Source: Sipunculus nudus
Lineage: Eukaryota > Annelida > Sipuncula > Golfingiida > Sipunculidae
Assembly: GCA_026874595.1 (NCBI GenBank)
Contig: CM049312.1
Span: 74,868,429-74,932,428 of the forward strand
Reading direction: 5' to 3'
Length of the DNA stretch: 64,000 nucleotides
Below the pieces are notes generated by a model, which worked only from the letters and a program-made list of their open reading frames with translations, made no database searches and was not told the DNA's origin. This document shows positions 25,511 through 36,752 of the stretch, piece after piece (the first letter of the stretch is position 1; each line of letters opens with the position of its first letter). Made by a program: the position numbers and the translations under genes.

Positions 25511-26216
25511 CTGCGCAGTGTGGGGCATCATGAAGCAAGGAGAACCCGGCCCACCGCCGGGTCGACAGGACGATAAAGCCATTCAAAAACAAATTTAGTT
25601 CCATGTAAGAACCAAGAGCCAAACATTCGGAACAAGCGGTCTCTTTTTTTTTTAATTTACCGGTCGAGAAAAGAAACATGGAATTATGTTAACCGTCAGG
25701 AGGAATTCGGATAGGTGAGACAACTCTAGGAATGGGGCAGATGAACCACACAATGTTAAATCCATTTTATATAAAAGCTTTGTAGATGAAGGTCTTGCAT
25801 TGGTAATACAAAAAAGTTATATCTTTTAATACCTTAAAAAATAATAATTTAATGATAATAAAAGAGCACAGGTTGGCAAAAATACGACTCAGTGTTCTTT
25901 TACAACCCACTCCCCGTACACACACACACACTAAAAAGATCTGTGAAAAATAAGGGTGCGAATCCATGGAACAATTTTATTATGTGGCCTAAGCAATCAT
26001 GACGTCAAAAAAAATTGTCTGATTTATGATCGTTGGAAAGATATTTTTATACCCTTAATTTACCATCGAGTAACAAGTAAATATTTTTACGCATATTTTT
26101 TCATGGCTTTTCAAACAAAAATGTCATGGATCGTCTGAAACTTATTTTTCAATTTTTACCTTAGCGAAACCTGATCACAAAGTAAAATGAACAACCGTGA
26201 TATCACACGGCTACTT

Positions 26217-26591
26217 GTGTACACGTCAACAGATAAATAAAGTGTACACGTCAACAGATAAATAAAGTGTACACGTCAACAGATAAAGAAAGTGTACACG
26301 TCAACAGATAAAGAAAGTGTACACCTCAACAGATAAAGAAAGTGTACACCTCAACAGATAAAGAAAGTGTACACCTCAACAGATAAGGAAAGTGTACACG
26401 TCAACAGATAAAGAAAGTGTACACGTCAACAGATAAAGAAAGTGTACACGTCAACAGATAAAGAAAGTGTACACGTCAACAGATAAAGAAAGTGTACACG
26501 TCAGCAGATAAAGAAAGTGTACACGTCAACAGATAAAGATAGTGTACACGTCAACAGATAAATAAAGTGTACACGTCAACAGATAAAGTAA
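26217..26591. repeat. 25-bp minisatellite, 15 copies
   Basis: The unit is gtgtacacgtcaacagata plus aagaaa, repeated 15 times without length change. It contains the palindrome GTGTACAC. Variants are clustered: a cct for cgt change occurs in copies 5-7 only, and 'aaataaa' ends occur in copies 1, 2 and 14 near the array edges. Confidence 0.97.
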
Positions 26592-26789
26592 GCTCCAACC
26601 TCGATACATCAGTCAAATATGGGTTGATATAAGAATAATAAAACATTGTAATAAGAGTGGATTCTTCCTGACGGGGATATAACAAACAAACATTGATGAA
26701 GACATTAAACCTCCGTGGAGGACACGACCATCCAAGTTCAAGCATTTATTGACATGTGCCCGAACATTGGATACAGCATGCCCAACGGG

Positions 26790-26864
26790 TTCCTGCGGGT
26801 ATTAACGTACCGCAACCTTACTAACAATATAATTACCAGACTTCCCTCAGCAGCTCTCAGACAG
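26790..26864 (+). pseudogene. Possible single leucine-rich-repeat fragment
   Basis: The frame reads FLRVLTYRNLTNNIITRLPS, ending ALRQ at a donor-like CAG|gtggta. This has the spacing of one extracellular-type LRR (LxxLxxxNLxxNxITxLP). The open frame continues past the donor to 26957 without further repeats. It may be a lone exon or a gene relic; the evidence is one motif only. Confidence 0.18.
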
Positions 26865-27087
26865 GTGGTACAGCTGCTGTTTGTCTTGACCTCAGCTGCA
26901 CCAGGACCAGCAGCTGATGAAAGTGTAAACAAGCTACAAGGAACATTACACGACTGATGCAGGGAGGAAAAACTAGTTGGTGGAGAAAACAAGGCGTAAT
27001 ATACAAAACCCCTGTGACTTGTATATAGACGTATTCATGGTTGCTGCATGTTCGGTACACTGATCATCATTTGCTATCGTATCATCA

Positions 27088-27089
<2 letters not shown>

Positions 27090-27159
<70 letters not shown>
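27090..27159. repeat. (AT)n microsatellite
   Basis: About 35 uninterrupted AT units. Confidence 0.95.
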
Positions 27160-27723
27160 CGTATTCTAAGTTCGGCTGAGACAAACATGGAGTGGTCGTT
27201 TGGTAAATTATATAATTAATCGAAGCTCCAGGTAAAAATTCCCGGTTTTTCAATTTGGGTTTTAACTTTAAAAATTATAATTCTACAGCTTAATTTACTT
27301 TGAAACATTCATGAATCGTTTTTATTTTTTTCGGTTTCAAAAACAATATCTTTCCGGTTATGTTTAGGCAAGATATTAAAAAAAAAAACTTGTTGAAGAC
27401 ATCCTAACACCTAATAAGTTGAAATATAATATGCTTTAGCAAAATATTTACTGAGAAATATCGATCTAAAGATCTTTTAATTGACTTTTACATTGTCTTT
27501 GAGACACATAAACCTGCTACTCTACGCCCTGCTAGGGTTGGAGCCACAGGGTGCCGCAGGGGGCCTCAAAACCCCACACATCCGACTTTGCATGCAACAT
27601 TGATGATACAGATTTCCATGCATACAATTAATATCTGCATGTGAAAATTAAAGTATTAAAGAAACTTTAAAAGTAATTAAAAATCCTCATCATTGCATCA
27701 AGTTCCATACTGTATTACTGTGG

Positions 27724-28078
27724 TTGCCTTAGTATTCGCGAGGGCTCCATTTCGCGATATTAGTGAAACGGAAGTTATCTCGAAAATAAAACCGTGAAAA
27801 AGAGCCTACATCGTCAGTGTCAAGTTGAAAGGAAAAACATTGCTATTATAAATGATATCAGATTTTTCAAATGAACTGCGAATAATGATAAGTAATTTCC
27901 ACTCTTCGATGTGCACTTTGATTTCGGTCCTCTTTTCGGTTACGATTTTCTTTAATATATTTATTTTGGGATATACTCTTCGTAGGAAAATTGTTTATTG
28001 AGGTTGCGAAAATTTAACCCTCGAAACAACCAAAATGTGAAACCGCGAAATTTTACCTCGCGAATATGAAAACTACGG
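27724..28078. mobile_element. MITE-like element with imperfect inverted ends
   Basis: The left end has tattcgcgagg...atttcgcgat. The right end has ccgcgaaattttacctcgcgaata, its approximate reverse complement, about 30-35 bp each. The interior is non-coding. It ends about 40 bp before the 21-bp palindromic array. Confidence 0.55.
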
Positions 28079-28119
28079 AAGCGTATTGCTGCCACCTAGT
28101 AAAAGAAAAATAAATTATT

Positions 28120-28371
28120 TATCTCGTACGTACGACATAGTATCTCGTACGTACGACATACTATCTCGTACGTACGACTTGTTATCTCGTACGTACGACA
28201 TATTATCTCGTACGTACGACATACTATCTCGTACGTACGACTTGTTATCTCGTACGTACGACATACTATCTCGTACGTACGACATAGTATCTCGTACGTA
28301 CGACATACTATCTCGTACGTACGACATATTATCTCGTACGTACGACATACTATCTCGTACGTACGACATAA
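28120..28371. repeat. Array of 12 palindromes at exact 21-bp spacing
   Basis: Twelve 21-bp units, each with the invariant perfect palindrome TCGTACGTACGA (three CpGs). Units differ only in the spacer (catag, catac, cttgt, catat). The unit length is a multiple of three and stop-free in some frames, so SRTYDIL-type and SYVRDN-type repeat frames appear on both strands. These are read as by-products, not as genes. Confidence 0.97.
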
Positions 28372-28429
28372 TAAATCTTACGGATCTGTTTCACAGACTA
28401 CACAACAGACCAACTTATATATGTATAAG

Positions 28430-28431
<2 letters not shown>

Positions 28432-28479
<48 letters not shown>

Positions 28480-28480
28480 T
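28432..28480. repeat. (AT)n(TG)n microsatellite
   Basis: An AT run to about 28465 is followed by TG repeats. A further short AT run lies at 28538-28557. Confidence 0.9.
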
Positions 28481-28559
28481 AGATAATGTATGTTCTCCAC
28501 CTCCTTGCAAACAGTTTGAACACCGTTGAAACGAACGTATATATATATATATATATTTC

Positions 28560-30214
28560 TTCATTTATTTATATATACTATATATTTAAATGCTATTCGA
28601 TTATATCATTTTTCTGTGTCTGGGTTTCTGAAATATTTTAAGGAAGCGAAATATATCAAGTCGTTGTCTGCAGGTCATATACAGAACTTTTATTTTTAGA
28701 TAGGTGATTAATTCTGTTGGTAGCGTATGATGTTAAAAAGGATGAGCCTGTCATAGTATTAATAAAAAATATTGCCTTTGCAAAATTGAAAACAAGAGGA
28801 CAGCTACCAAATAGCCTAATTTTTAGTGTTTGAGTATTGTGCAGTTTTCTAATATTCATTATTGATCTAAAAATTAGATTTATTATATAACGCACGGTGT
28901 AGTGGATCGTTAAAAATATTTAATGTATATACAACCATTTATATAATATGTGGGTAGCGGAACAGTCCACAACCCATTTTATGCGGTACATATAATTTAA
29001 TTTTTTATTTTAATTAAATAAAAAAAAATATTATAGACTATAGCTCATAGACATTTGATTAATCTGTGAAAGAAGAATACAAAATATAATACATGTCTTT
29101 TTGTTAATATGTCAGGCTGAAGTGGTGGTAAAGCCTACACCTCAGATCGGTTTGATTTGCGGATAAGTATAAAATCTTATATGTGGTACATGTACGTGTA
29201 ACTTGTCCTACTACTGTAGACACCATGAAGTTAAACTTATTGGATCAAGCACTCCGTTTCATAATTAATATAGAAATCATTAACCTCTCCTTATTGGCAT
29301 CTCTGTATTACAGACACCTCTATAAGTGACACTTATGGTTCATATTCATTTGCAATAATATGTGTATTGTCTCACGTTATTAACTCATTTTGGGTGAAAA
29401 CGAAAGTTGTCCAGCAAATCCATGCCGACACACGAGCTTAGTAACTCCTGGTTTTATACGTTGTCATGGTTCTTTCTGTGAGTTAACACAGTCCTCGTGT
29501 GTCTGTTTACAATTACAAGACCGCTTGACTAGCGGCAAGTTCTTAGTTGAGCACACGCGAAAATTATAAAAAAGAGAACAAACATGAAAAAAAGAAACAC
29601 CCGGAGAAGCTAGAAAACCTTGATTTGTGAAGTTGGGTTGTACATCCAACAAGTGGCGTGATCGCTGTTTGTTTTTCATCATCCATCGCACCCGTGGCAA
29701 GCCATATTATTTCCTTTGCAAAAAGTTATAGATAGTCAGAGATCTATTCATGGGATATCATTCCTGAATATTTCATGAGGTAAGAACTTGGAACCACACA
29801 ATAAAATGTGTTCCATCTTTTATATAATTTACACTTCTTTCACCTATTTTCAATATTCATTTAAGCTTTGGAAACTATTTCTCTTGTTTTTGAATATTAG
29901 AAATGTTAAGAAATAAATATTCTATTATTTCAATCTATATACATACACGGTCACCCACATATTAAAGTACATATAAAAATACGTTTAGGTTTTAACTTAA
30001 ATCATAGTGTGTGTTTATCTTATATACAATGAAGCCCTTCTAGGCTCAAGTAATGTTTAAAGTCAGGCAACATGGTCTTGCATGGTGTCTTGATTGCTCT
30101 TCCTTGCACCGTATCAATTTAAATATTTTCTATTTCCTTCTCTTTTATATTCTTTTTTTAAGATTTTTTTTTATTGTGGAGGTAACCGCCTCCATTTTTA
30201 ATGCTTGCTTAACT
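28560..30214. other. Intergenic: nothing recognised
   Basis: AT-rich anonymous sequence. No splice-bounded open frame or repeat landmark could be supported. Confidence 0.5.
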
Positions 30215-30472
30215 CAGTACTCAGTACATCTGCAGAGTTCCATACTGGCTTCGGACTTCTTGACAGGGGCTTATACCCGATTATATTCAGGTGTCAACCA
30301 GCCTCCGTGTACCACTCCTTCGGGTCCTGGGTGTATGTCATCCCCATTGCTGGGTCATAACACCGAGGAACCCGCGAAAGGTGCACTCGTTTGTGAGTGA
30401 AGCATGATTGTTGGGAACAGTCTCCCCATTAAGCCTGCAGAGCTCACCCTGGAGGTTTGGGCAGACCATGAA
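30215..30472 (-). repeat. tRNA-derived SINE, family A, 5'-truncated
   Basis: Minus-strand sequence 'ggtgagctctgcaggcttaa', 'cactcacaaacgagtgcacc', 'ggttcctcggtgttatgacc' and 'cccagcaatggggatgac' matches the body of the 3290 copy. The tRNA head is absent. Confidence 0.75.
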
Positions 30473-30778
30473 AAAAAATCATTTCTATATAGGCCATTAC
30501 GTTTGCCTTGAATTATATTTGTTTTCAAATCGTTTAAACCCAGAAAATGAAAATACACAATGTCCATTGATAAGGCTCAAATTATATTCCGTTGTCTAGT
30601 TTTTCTATGACATCATCCGCCCACCTGTACACCAATCCATCTGATCAGTTCTGTTTGCCATCATGAGCTACAAAGAGGTCAATAGGTGCAAACCTGCAGG
30701 CTAACTGGAAATCCCCCGAACATGACTGCCATCGGTCTCGATATATATTGGGGACGTTCGGCAAAATACAGGCCTGTA

Positions 30779-30781
<3 letters not shown>

Positions 30782-30869
<88 letters not shown>
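30782..30869. repeat. (AT)n(GT)n compound microsatellite
   Basis: About 28 AT units pass directly into about 16 TG units. Confidence 0.95.
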
Positions 30870-30876
<7 letters not shown>

Positions 30877-31071
30877 TTAGGCTAAAGAATTTGCAAATCC
30901 GTATATCTGTCAGGAAAACAGTTAAATGCGATCAGGAGAGGACGAGAATATTGTAGTTTGGTGTGTCGGTCTGTCTGTCTTTCAGACTGTCTGTTTGACT
31001 GTTTGTCTGTCTGTCTTTCATGTATAAAAGTACTTGTCTTCGTTATGGGGGTTATAAACTCTCTGACACCG

Positions 31072-31093
31072 CCCCCCCCCCCCCCCCCCCCCC
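31072..31093. repeat. Poly(C) tract, 22 bases
   Basis: Homopolymer followed by GGG. Other C/G runs of 10 or more lie at 10492, 10734, 32167, 33833, 33887, 34199, 39491, 44194, 54142 and 55113. Confidence 0.9.
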
Positions 31094-31276
31094 GGGATCC
31101 TCCCATGCATTGATGTGTCTTAATGAGGGTATCAATATATTTACATTGCGTTTCATATTGGTAATAAAGTTCGAGCACAGAGGGCGCCTGTGGTCAGTGT
31201 GTGGTTGCTAGGGGATTCACCTGGCCCCATGTGACCTAAGAGTCCGCGCTACCTTAACCTGCCCCGCCCCCTCTGT

Positions 31277-31463
31277 TTGGTGGAACCAGCCCTTGGCGTA
31301 GATATATAAATAGCTCAGGTAAACTTGTGCACAAAAGCTACGGGACGATGCATCCCATCCTAGACTGCAGCAGCAAATAGCCCTCCCCAACAGTAACAAC
31401 CAAGCAGGCTTACAGCACGAAAGCCCTCTACAACCAGGCACAGGCTGGCTGCCCTGCGTATAG
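31277..31463 (+). promoter_or_regulatory. Candidate TATA promoter with non-coding first exon
   Basis: GCCCCGCCCC (31261-31270, a GC/Sp1 box) precedes TATATAAATA at 31303-31312. A start site is expected near 31333. A clear donor, TAG|gtgagtg, closes a putative first exon at 31463. The exon contains an 11-codon short ORF with a stop (ATG at about 31348, MHPILDCSSK). The nearest downstream + strand coding start is the LRRC14-like gene at 36574, where an acceptor-like aatacag ends near 36475, so this may be its 5' UTR exon. The assignment is inference; it could serve an unannotated RNA. Confidence 0.45.
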
Positions 31464-32652
31464 GTGAGTGCATTTATATTGTGAAAAGATACTATATATT
31501 CATTATACATGCATGTTCAATGTATGAAATGTGTGTATATCTGTTCGCGTGTACGTTCCAGTAAGTGTCGTTGTCTTAAATGTAGAGCTACGAACAGCTT
31601 GCTACACGCAGCATTGCCATGGAGGTGTGTACATCCATATAGTGTTATCACGTACATATACTCAGGGCCTGCACTATAAGACAATCCAGCATACCGAGAT
31701 TACATTATTTTAACCATATATACTTCCATCTGTCCGTTATTCATGAAGTCATTTAGGCCCTATTAATCCGTCCGTAATGCCACTTTGGGGACAGTCCAGC
31801 CCATCCGTCTATCCGTATACGTTCGTGCTCACACCATCTCCTTATAACATGTCTGTTTATTTGTCTCTGTCTCCCTGTCTGTCTCTCTTTCTCCCTCTGT
31901 GTGTGTGTTTACATATGTGTATCAAGTTTATATCAATAGATCAACTGTGAAGAGAAACTCACGCAGGTAACGTTTTCTGTGTCACGGTTCACCAACTCGC
32001 TGGTTACATTACAGGTTAACTTTTCTCGCTAAGATAAAGGCAGCCTTCAGTAGAAGTGAATTGCTATTGTATCACTTTCGATTTGGGATCACCCAATTCC
32101 CTACCTTGTAATGATATTGAATTCTCTACAAGGTAATATATCATATGATGATACAGATTACCCTAGCCCCCCCCCCCCCCCAACTAATTTTAAAAATAAC
32201 CGTTTATAAAGTTGCAACCAGACTAACAAATCAACCAACTACCAAACCAATCAACCACCAATACCAGATTATTTCCAAGCGGAGGTTAAATAAGAAATCT
32301 TTGTTATATTAGCGTACTTCATTAGTTATAATGCTTGTCCATCAAGCAGAGAGGCAGAAATGGAACAAAAATCTATCATTCTTAATGTTGTTATATTCTA
32401 TTTCTAATAAAATATAAACATTATTCTCTGAATAGCGGGGGCGTGAGTGTCAGTACAGTAATAATCCCGAGTTGCTAACAGTGGGGGATATATACCCCAC
32501 TCCTTGGGCCCCTATATCGACGCTCCTGTGGACAGAGCACTGATATCTGCTCCTTGGGTGATACATTTTTAGCTCTCAGACAAGGAAAATCATAGACAGA
32601 GAGCTATAAAATTAAATTTGATATTTATCATTTCATATAAATATATATTATA

Positions 32653-32825
32653 CAGTAAAACCTCGCCTAACGACCATCTCAGGTAAGCGACCACCTCAAA
32701 ATAACGACCACTTTTTCACGGTCCCAGTTCTTTTTAGCTCTTTATATCAAACCTCGTTTAGACAACCACCTCGAACTTGCGACCACTATATCGAGGTCCT
32801 GTAGGTGGTCGTAATTTCGAAGCTT
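32653..32825. mobile_element. Remnant of a pogo/Tigger-like MITE end
   Basis: TA|CAGTAAAACCTCG is followed by near-repeats of 'taagcgaccacctc', and an inverted 'ctgtaggtggtcgt' near 32800. The CAGT-start with TA flank is typical of pogo-like elements. The right end is not certain; 'gaggtttttgta' near 33103 is a possible decayed partner. Confidence 0.45.
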
Positions 32826-35369
32826 ATGTAAAAATCGCGTTCATGTTTGTTAACTTGTGTGTAGTTTGTTATAAGATTTGCAATTAATCATCTCACATGA
32901 AACTGTTGATGGATCATAAATTAAATTCAATTAGAATCTCTGAAGTTACAATAACCCACTTTAATCGTAATCAGTGCTGCCTTAAATACAAACATTTCTC
33001 TACATATGATATACTGTATCTCTTTCGTCTAATAATTACAAACATTTTACTCAGTTCAGTGAGCCAGTGATAAATAATGTTTTCAGTGCTTCTGTGACTT
33101 GAGGTTTTTGTACCCCTATCTTAGACGGAACTGTTATGATGTACAAAGGTCGATCCGTCCTTCCGTCCGATAGGTTTTAGCGGCGTCGATTAAACTCCAA
33201 GGGTGGATGACTCTCAGGCGTGGGAGGTATTAAACGCAAGAACAGCTTTATTTTATATAATTCTATGAATATTGAATATCAAATTTTCCTGGTATAAATA
33301 TAGCATGTACCTTTTATTGTCCGTGTGACCCATTTTGAATTTTCACAACTAAGTGTCAAGTTGTTGGTTTAAATAGTATTATGTTTCCATGATAGGTTAA
33401 TTCTAATCCACGCTCAGAAATATGACTTTACAGTAAGCTCAGAAATGAAGAAAATGAATAAAAAGGCTATCTTTCTATTAATTGATATATTTGTTATTTC
33501 CAATAGACAAATCTTATAATCTCCAACTAGCTGGTTGTGATAACATTGATCATCTCAGATGGAGTCTGCCCCTGCATAGACGCCCTTGACCGGCATGATA
33601 CTAAAAATTTTGGCTGAAAAATAACAATTATTCTGAAATAGACAATTTTTTTTCGACTTGCTGTATTGTAAAATGAAGCCAATGTCCGTGCTGTTTGATT
33701 GCATCCGTGTGAACAATCCTTCAAGTCTATGCATATCCACTAAAATTAGTAAATATACATCATATACTAAATATGAAACAAAGATAAGCCTTGTCAACTT
33801 AGAAAATCCACAGGGGTACTAACAAAAGCACTCCCCCCCCCCCCCCCCTTGAAATAAGGTCACCCGCTCAAAATCTCCTCCATAGACCCCCCCCCCCTTC
33901 CCCGCATGACAAACGGGATAAATCCCTCTTTTAGGACATCAAAACTGACTTCACTCCCACTACATGTATGTCTGTACGTTCAACAACATAGGCCTGTATT
34001 TATGATATATTGCGTTGTCAATGAAGCAATATCCTATAATATATATTAATATGAAATGCATAACTGATAAGAACTTGAGGAAATAATCATGAAACTTTAT
34101 CCTGTTTGACGGAATCGTCTCGGTATATAAGCATTAACGCTATGTGTTTTTCCCCTGAAAAAAGTCAGGGGGACAAAAGGTACTTTGTCTTTTATTAACC
34201 CCCCCCCCCCCCCCCCCCACCGCCGTGTCCTATTCACTGAAGGCAAAATGAATACAAATATGGTTGTAATTATAAGTTGCATATTTTACTATAAACAATC
34301 AAGTTTGACTGACAGGAGCTAGGTGTGGATCTTTCCATTCCTTTTGGAAGATCTCCAAGGCAACCATCACATGACGCACGGCCTATCACATGACACGTCA
34401 GGTGAAGTTAAGCGAGTTCATTAACACCTGCACTCGATCTGTTGCCAGAAGTCACTGTTGTTGTGACCTGTTAACCTATTGCTCCTCCTGTACTCCGACT
34501 CCCTCTCTTTTTTCGTATTTATGTCAGATGAAGGTCAGATTATCATGATATTTATGAAATATACTAGCATATAACTACCTTCGCATTACCACTCTTGCCT
34601 AAGGTTATTTATATATAGTCGACCTTAGGGATCAATGTAACTATCATGTTTTCGGGTCTTTATGTGTGTCTGGTTCACGGACTTGACGTAAGACGGTGAT
34701 TTTTTTATAGTACTATCAGCAGAGACAGATTAAAAAATCGGTGAAAGTAGAAATTAGTCAAGGGCAAATCGATTAAAGCGAACGTTACCAGTTCAAGCAA
34801 AGGATATTGAACGGATGTTTTCATCAATCCGAAGCCCAAAAGAGCTGGGGTTCGAGTTTCCTTCCATTCCTTCACTGCATGCCTATGAATCAATGTCACT
34901 TAATATTTTCAATTTTTTCAGTTTTAAATCACGAGAATGGCCGAACGTACAGTCAAAGTTGAAATAATTGCAATTATTACGTCGAAACTGCTCATACTCC
35001 CCTTCCTTGGGAAACCGTATTTGTTTTAAAAAAACGGAGAAGCTGTGGCCACTAAGATTCACCTGGCGCTAACCTTTACCCGTCTTTCAATTACGTTGGT
35101 TCACTGCTACTGATTGGCCTTAGTGTCATGGGTAAGGGTTTAATTGACAGGGCTGAACAGAAACTAATCCCGACCCCAGGCCAACTTGTGGACAAGTGAT
35201 CCATGTTTCAATCAAGGGTCATAGAAACGGGAAGGGTTCTGATTGGCGGTTCCTACAGGGCAGCCTATTTTGTCATGGGGATATTGGTTGGTTGATCCAC
35301 TTTTGTGAGGGTTAGTTAGATTTCTTAAAATGTAGGGACGTGACCATCTGATTATATACGTTTATAATT

Positions 35370-35750
35370 AAGCTGTGTTTCCATTCATCCGTAAACTCGT
35401 ACGTCTCGTAGGCAAAAAATCGGATCCCTTTTTGTAAGATGAACTGTTTCCATATGTACGTTTTAACGTGCTCCGCATGCGTATCCGCAAAAACGGACAG
35501 CATCGAAACGGATCGGTGAGCGATTCATCCGTTTTGCGGATGGCAAAAATGCCTACATTTCCCAACAGTTCCTCGGCGCCAGGTGTGATGAGACATATTG
35601 ACCTTCTTCCTGGTTGTCATCCTTGCAGTTTCAAAAGAGGCACGCGAAAGGGTACGTACTTATGGAAACAGTTTTGCGGACAGCGCACTATGGAACGTAC
35701 GTACGTCTTTTGCGGATACGTTTTTTTGCGGATTTATGGAAACACAGCTT
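35370..35750. mobile_element. MITE with AAGCTGTGTTTCCAT inverted ends
   Basis: AAGCTGTGTTTCCAT at 35370-35384 is exactly inverted at 35736-35750, and the similarity continues imperfectly inward (atccg...). The interior has repeated 'tttgcgga' and 'acgtacgt' motifs and no transposase. The superfamily is not resolved. Confidence 0.7.
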
Positions 35751-36573
35751 TTATACATGGTAATTTTAATCTGACAGAGAGACAGACTGACAGAGGGGAA
35801 CATTACCTGAGCTAAGTTTTGAAGTAATAAGTCCCAGGTGAAGCTTTACCTTTATTGTTACTTTTGTACCCGTATGGAGTATTTGGAACCGAAACGAAGA
35901 GATCAGATAATTTAATTGCTACCCCTCTTGGACCGAAAGACATATAACGGAACCTCCTTAAGTTATATTTAATATATATAGTTGATTATCCTATAGGATT
36001 AGCGGCCAGAAAATATATTTCTACTTAATAAATACTCATTGATTCCTGATATGAATTAATAATTAGAACTGGTATTAATTCATAATTGATTATATGTAAC
36101 TATGCTGCCGTGATTCACTTCCTTCCCCGACAAAAATACTTTACCAATTGTCTATTCAGCTTAAATTGAGACTGTTGCATTAAAATTTTACTTGACTTAA
36201 GTCCAGCAGCGGGCCTAAATACCATTGTTACAATTGTTACCATAGTGACATACAGACGCTCCTGGAATTAAGTCATTAACAATGACATACGTCACCTTAA
36301 TTAAGTCTGGGCTGCATCACTCCATACTGAAAATATCTTATGACGATTTTAAATAAATATTAAATAGAAATTCAAAAGAAATAAATCAAATGAAAAATTT
36401 CTTCTTAAAATATATCTCAGTAGTTTCCCATTGTTTACATAAGAAAATCGCCTCTATTTTCTTCTCGAAATACAGGCGAGGAATTTGTGCAGATGTTGAA
36501 TGACTCAAATAATTTTATTATCATCAGCGAGTCATGTAATATATTTTGTAGATCACGTGCCTGTGATTTCACC

Positions 36574-36752
36574 ATGACGGCGGCTTTAGAAGACATCGTG
36601 TACGAGCGGAAGAACTTTAATTACGACATGCGGGAAGCCAGACGGCCATTGTGGCTCACGGAGCGTCATTTCGTATTCCCGCTACGAGAGGGTGAAAGCG
36701 GCAACTTGCATTGTGTCAAGGACGCATGGGGTCACCCGCTGCGATCTCCAAG
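36574..36752 (+). CDS. LRRC14-like coding exon 1
   Basis: Residues 1-59 plus two bases of codon 60, ending ..AG|gtcatt. The sequence begins MTAALEDIVYERKNFNYD. A CACGTG E-box lies at 36554-36559, just upstream of the ATG, and a candidate acceptor (aatacag) ends near 36475, so the ATG exon may extend upstream as 5' UTR. Confidence 0.75.

Larger units (their letters stand above)
31464..36573. other. Presumed 5' intron of the LRRC14-like gene
   Basis: No protein-like frame. It holds a pogo/Tigger-like repeat end at 32653, four poly(C) tracts (32167-32181, 33833-33848, 33887-33897, 34199-34218) and a MITE at 35370-35750. It is intron only if the first exon at 31333-31463 belongs to this gene. 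Confidence 0.4.

Noticed and set aside
28120-28371. CRISPR array
   Set aside because: Units are 21 bp with almost no spacer diversity, in an animal genome, with no cas genes. It is a minisatellite of palindromes.
28086-28529. Open frame with SRTYDIL repeats, and the opposite-strand frame with SYVRDN repeats
   Set aside because: Both come from a 21-bp DNA tandem repeat that is a multiple of three and stop-free. Open frames on both strands over the same array argue for DNA-level structure, not a protein.
32085-32160. Hairpin 'taccttgta...tacaaggta'
   Set aside because: A stem of about nine AT-rich base pairs is expected by chance at this scale.
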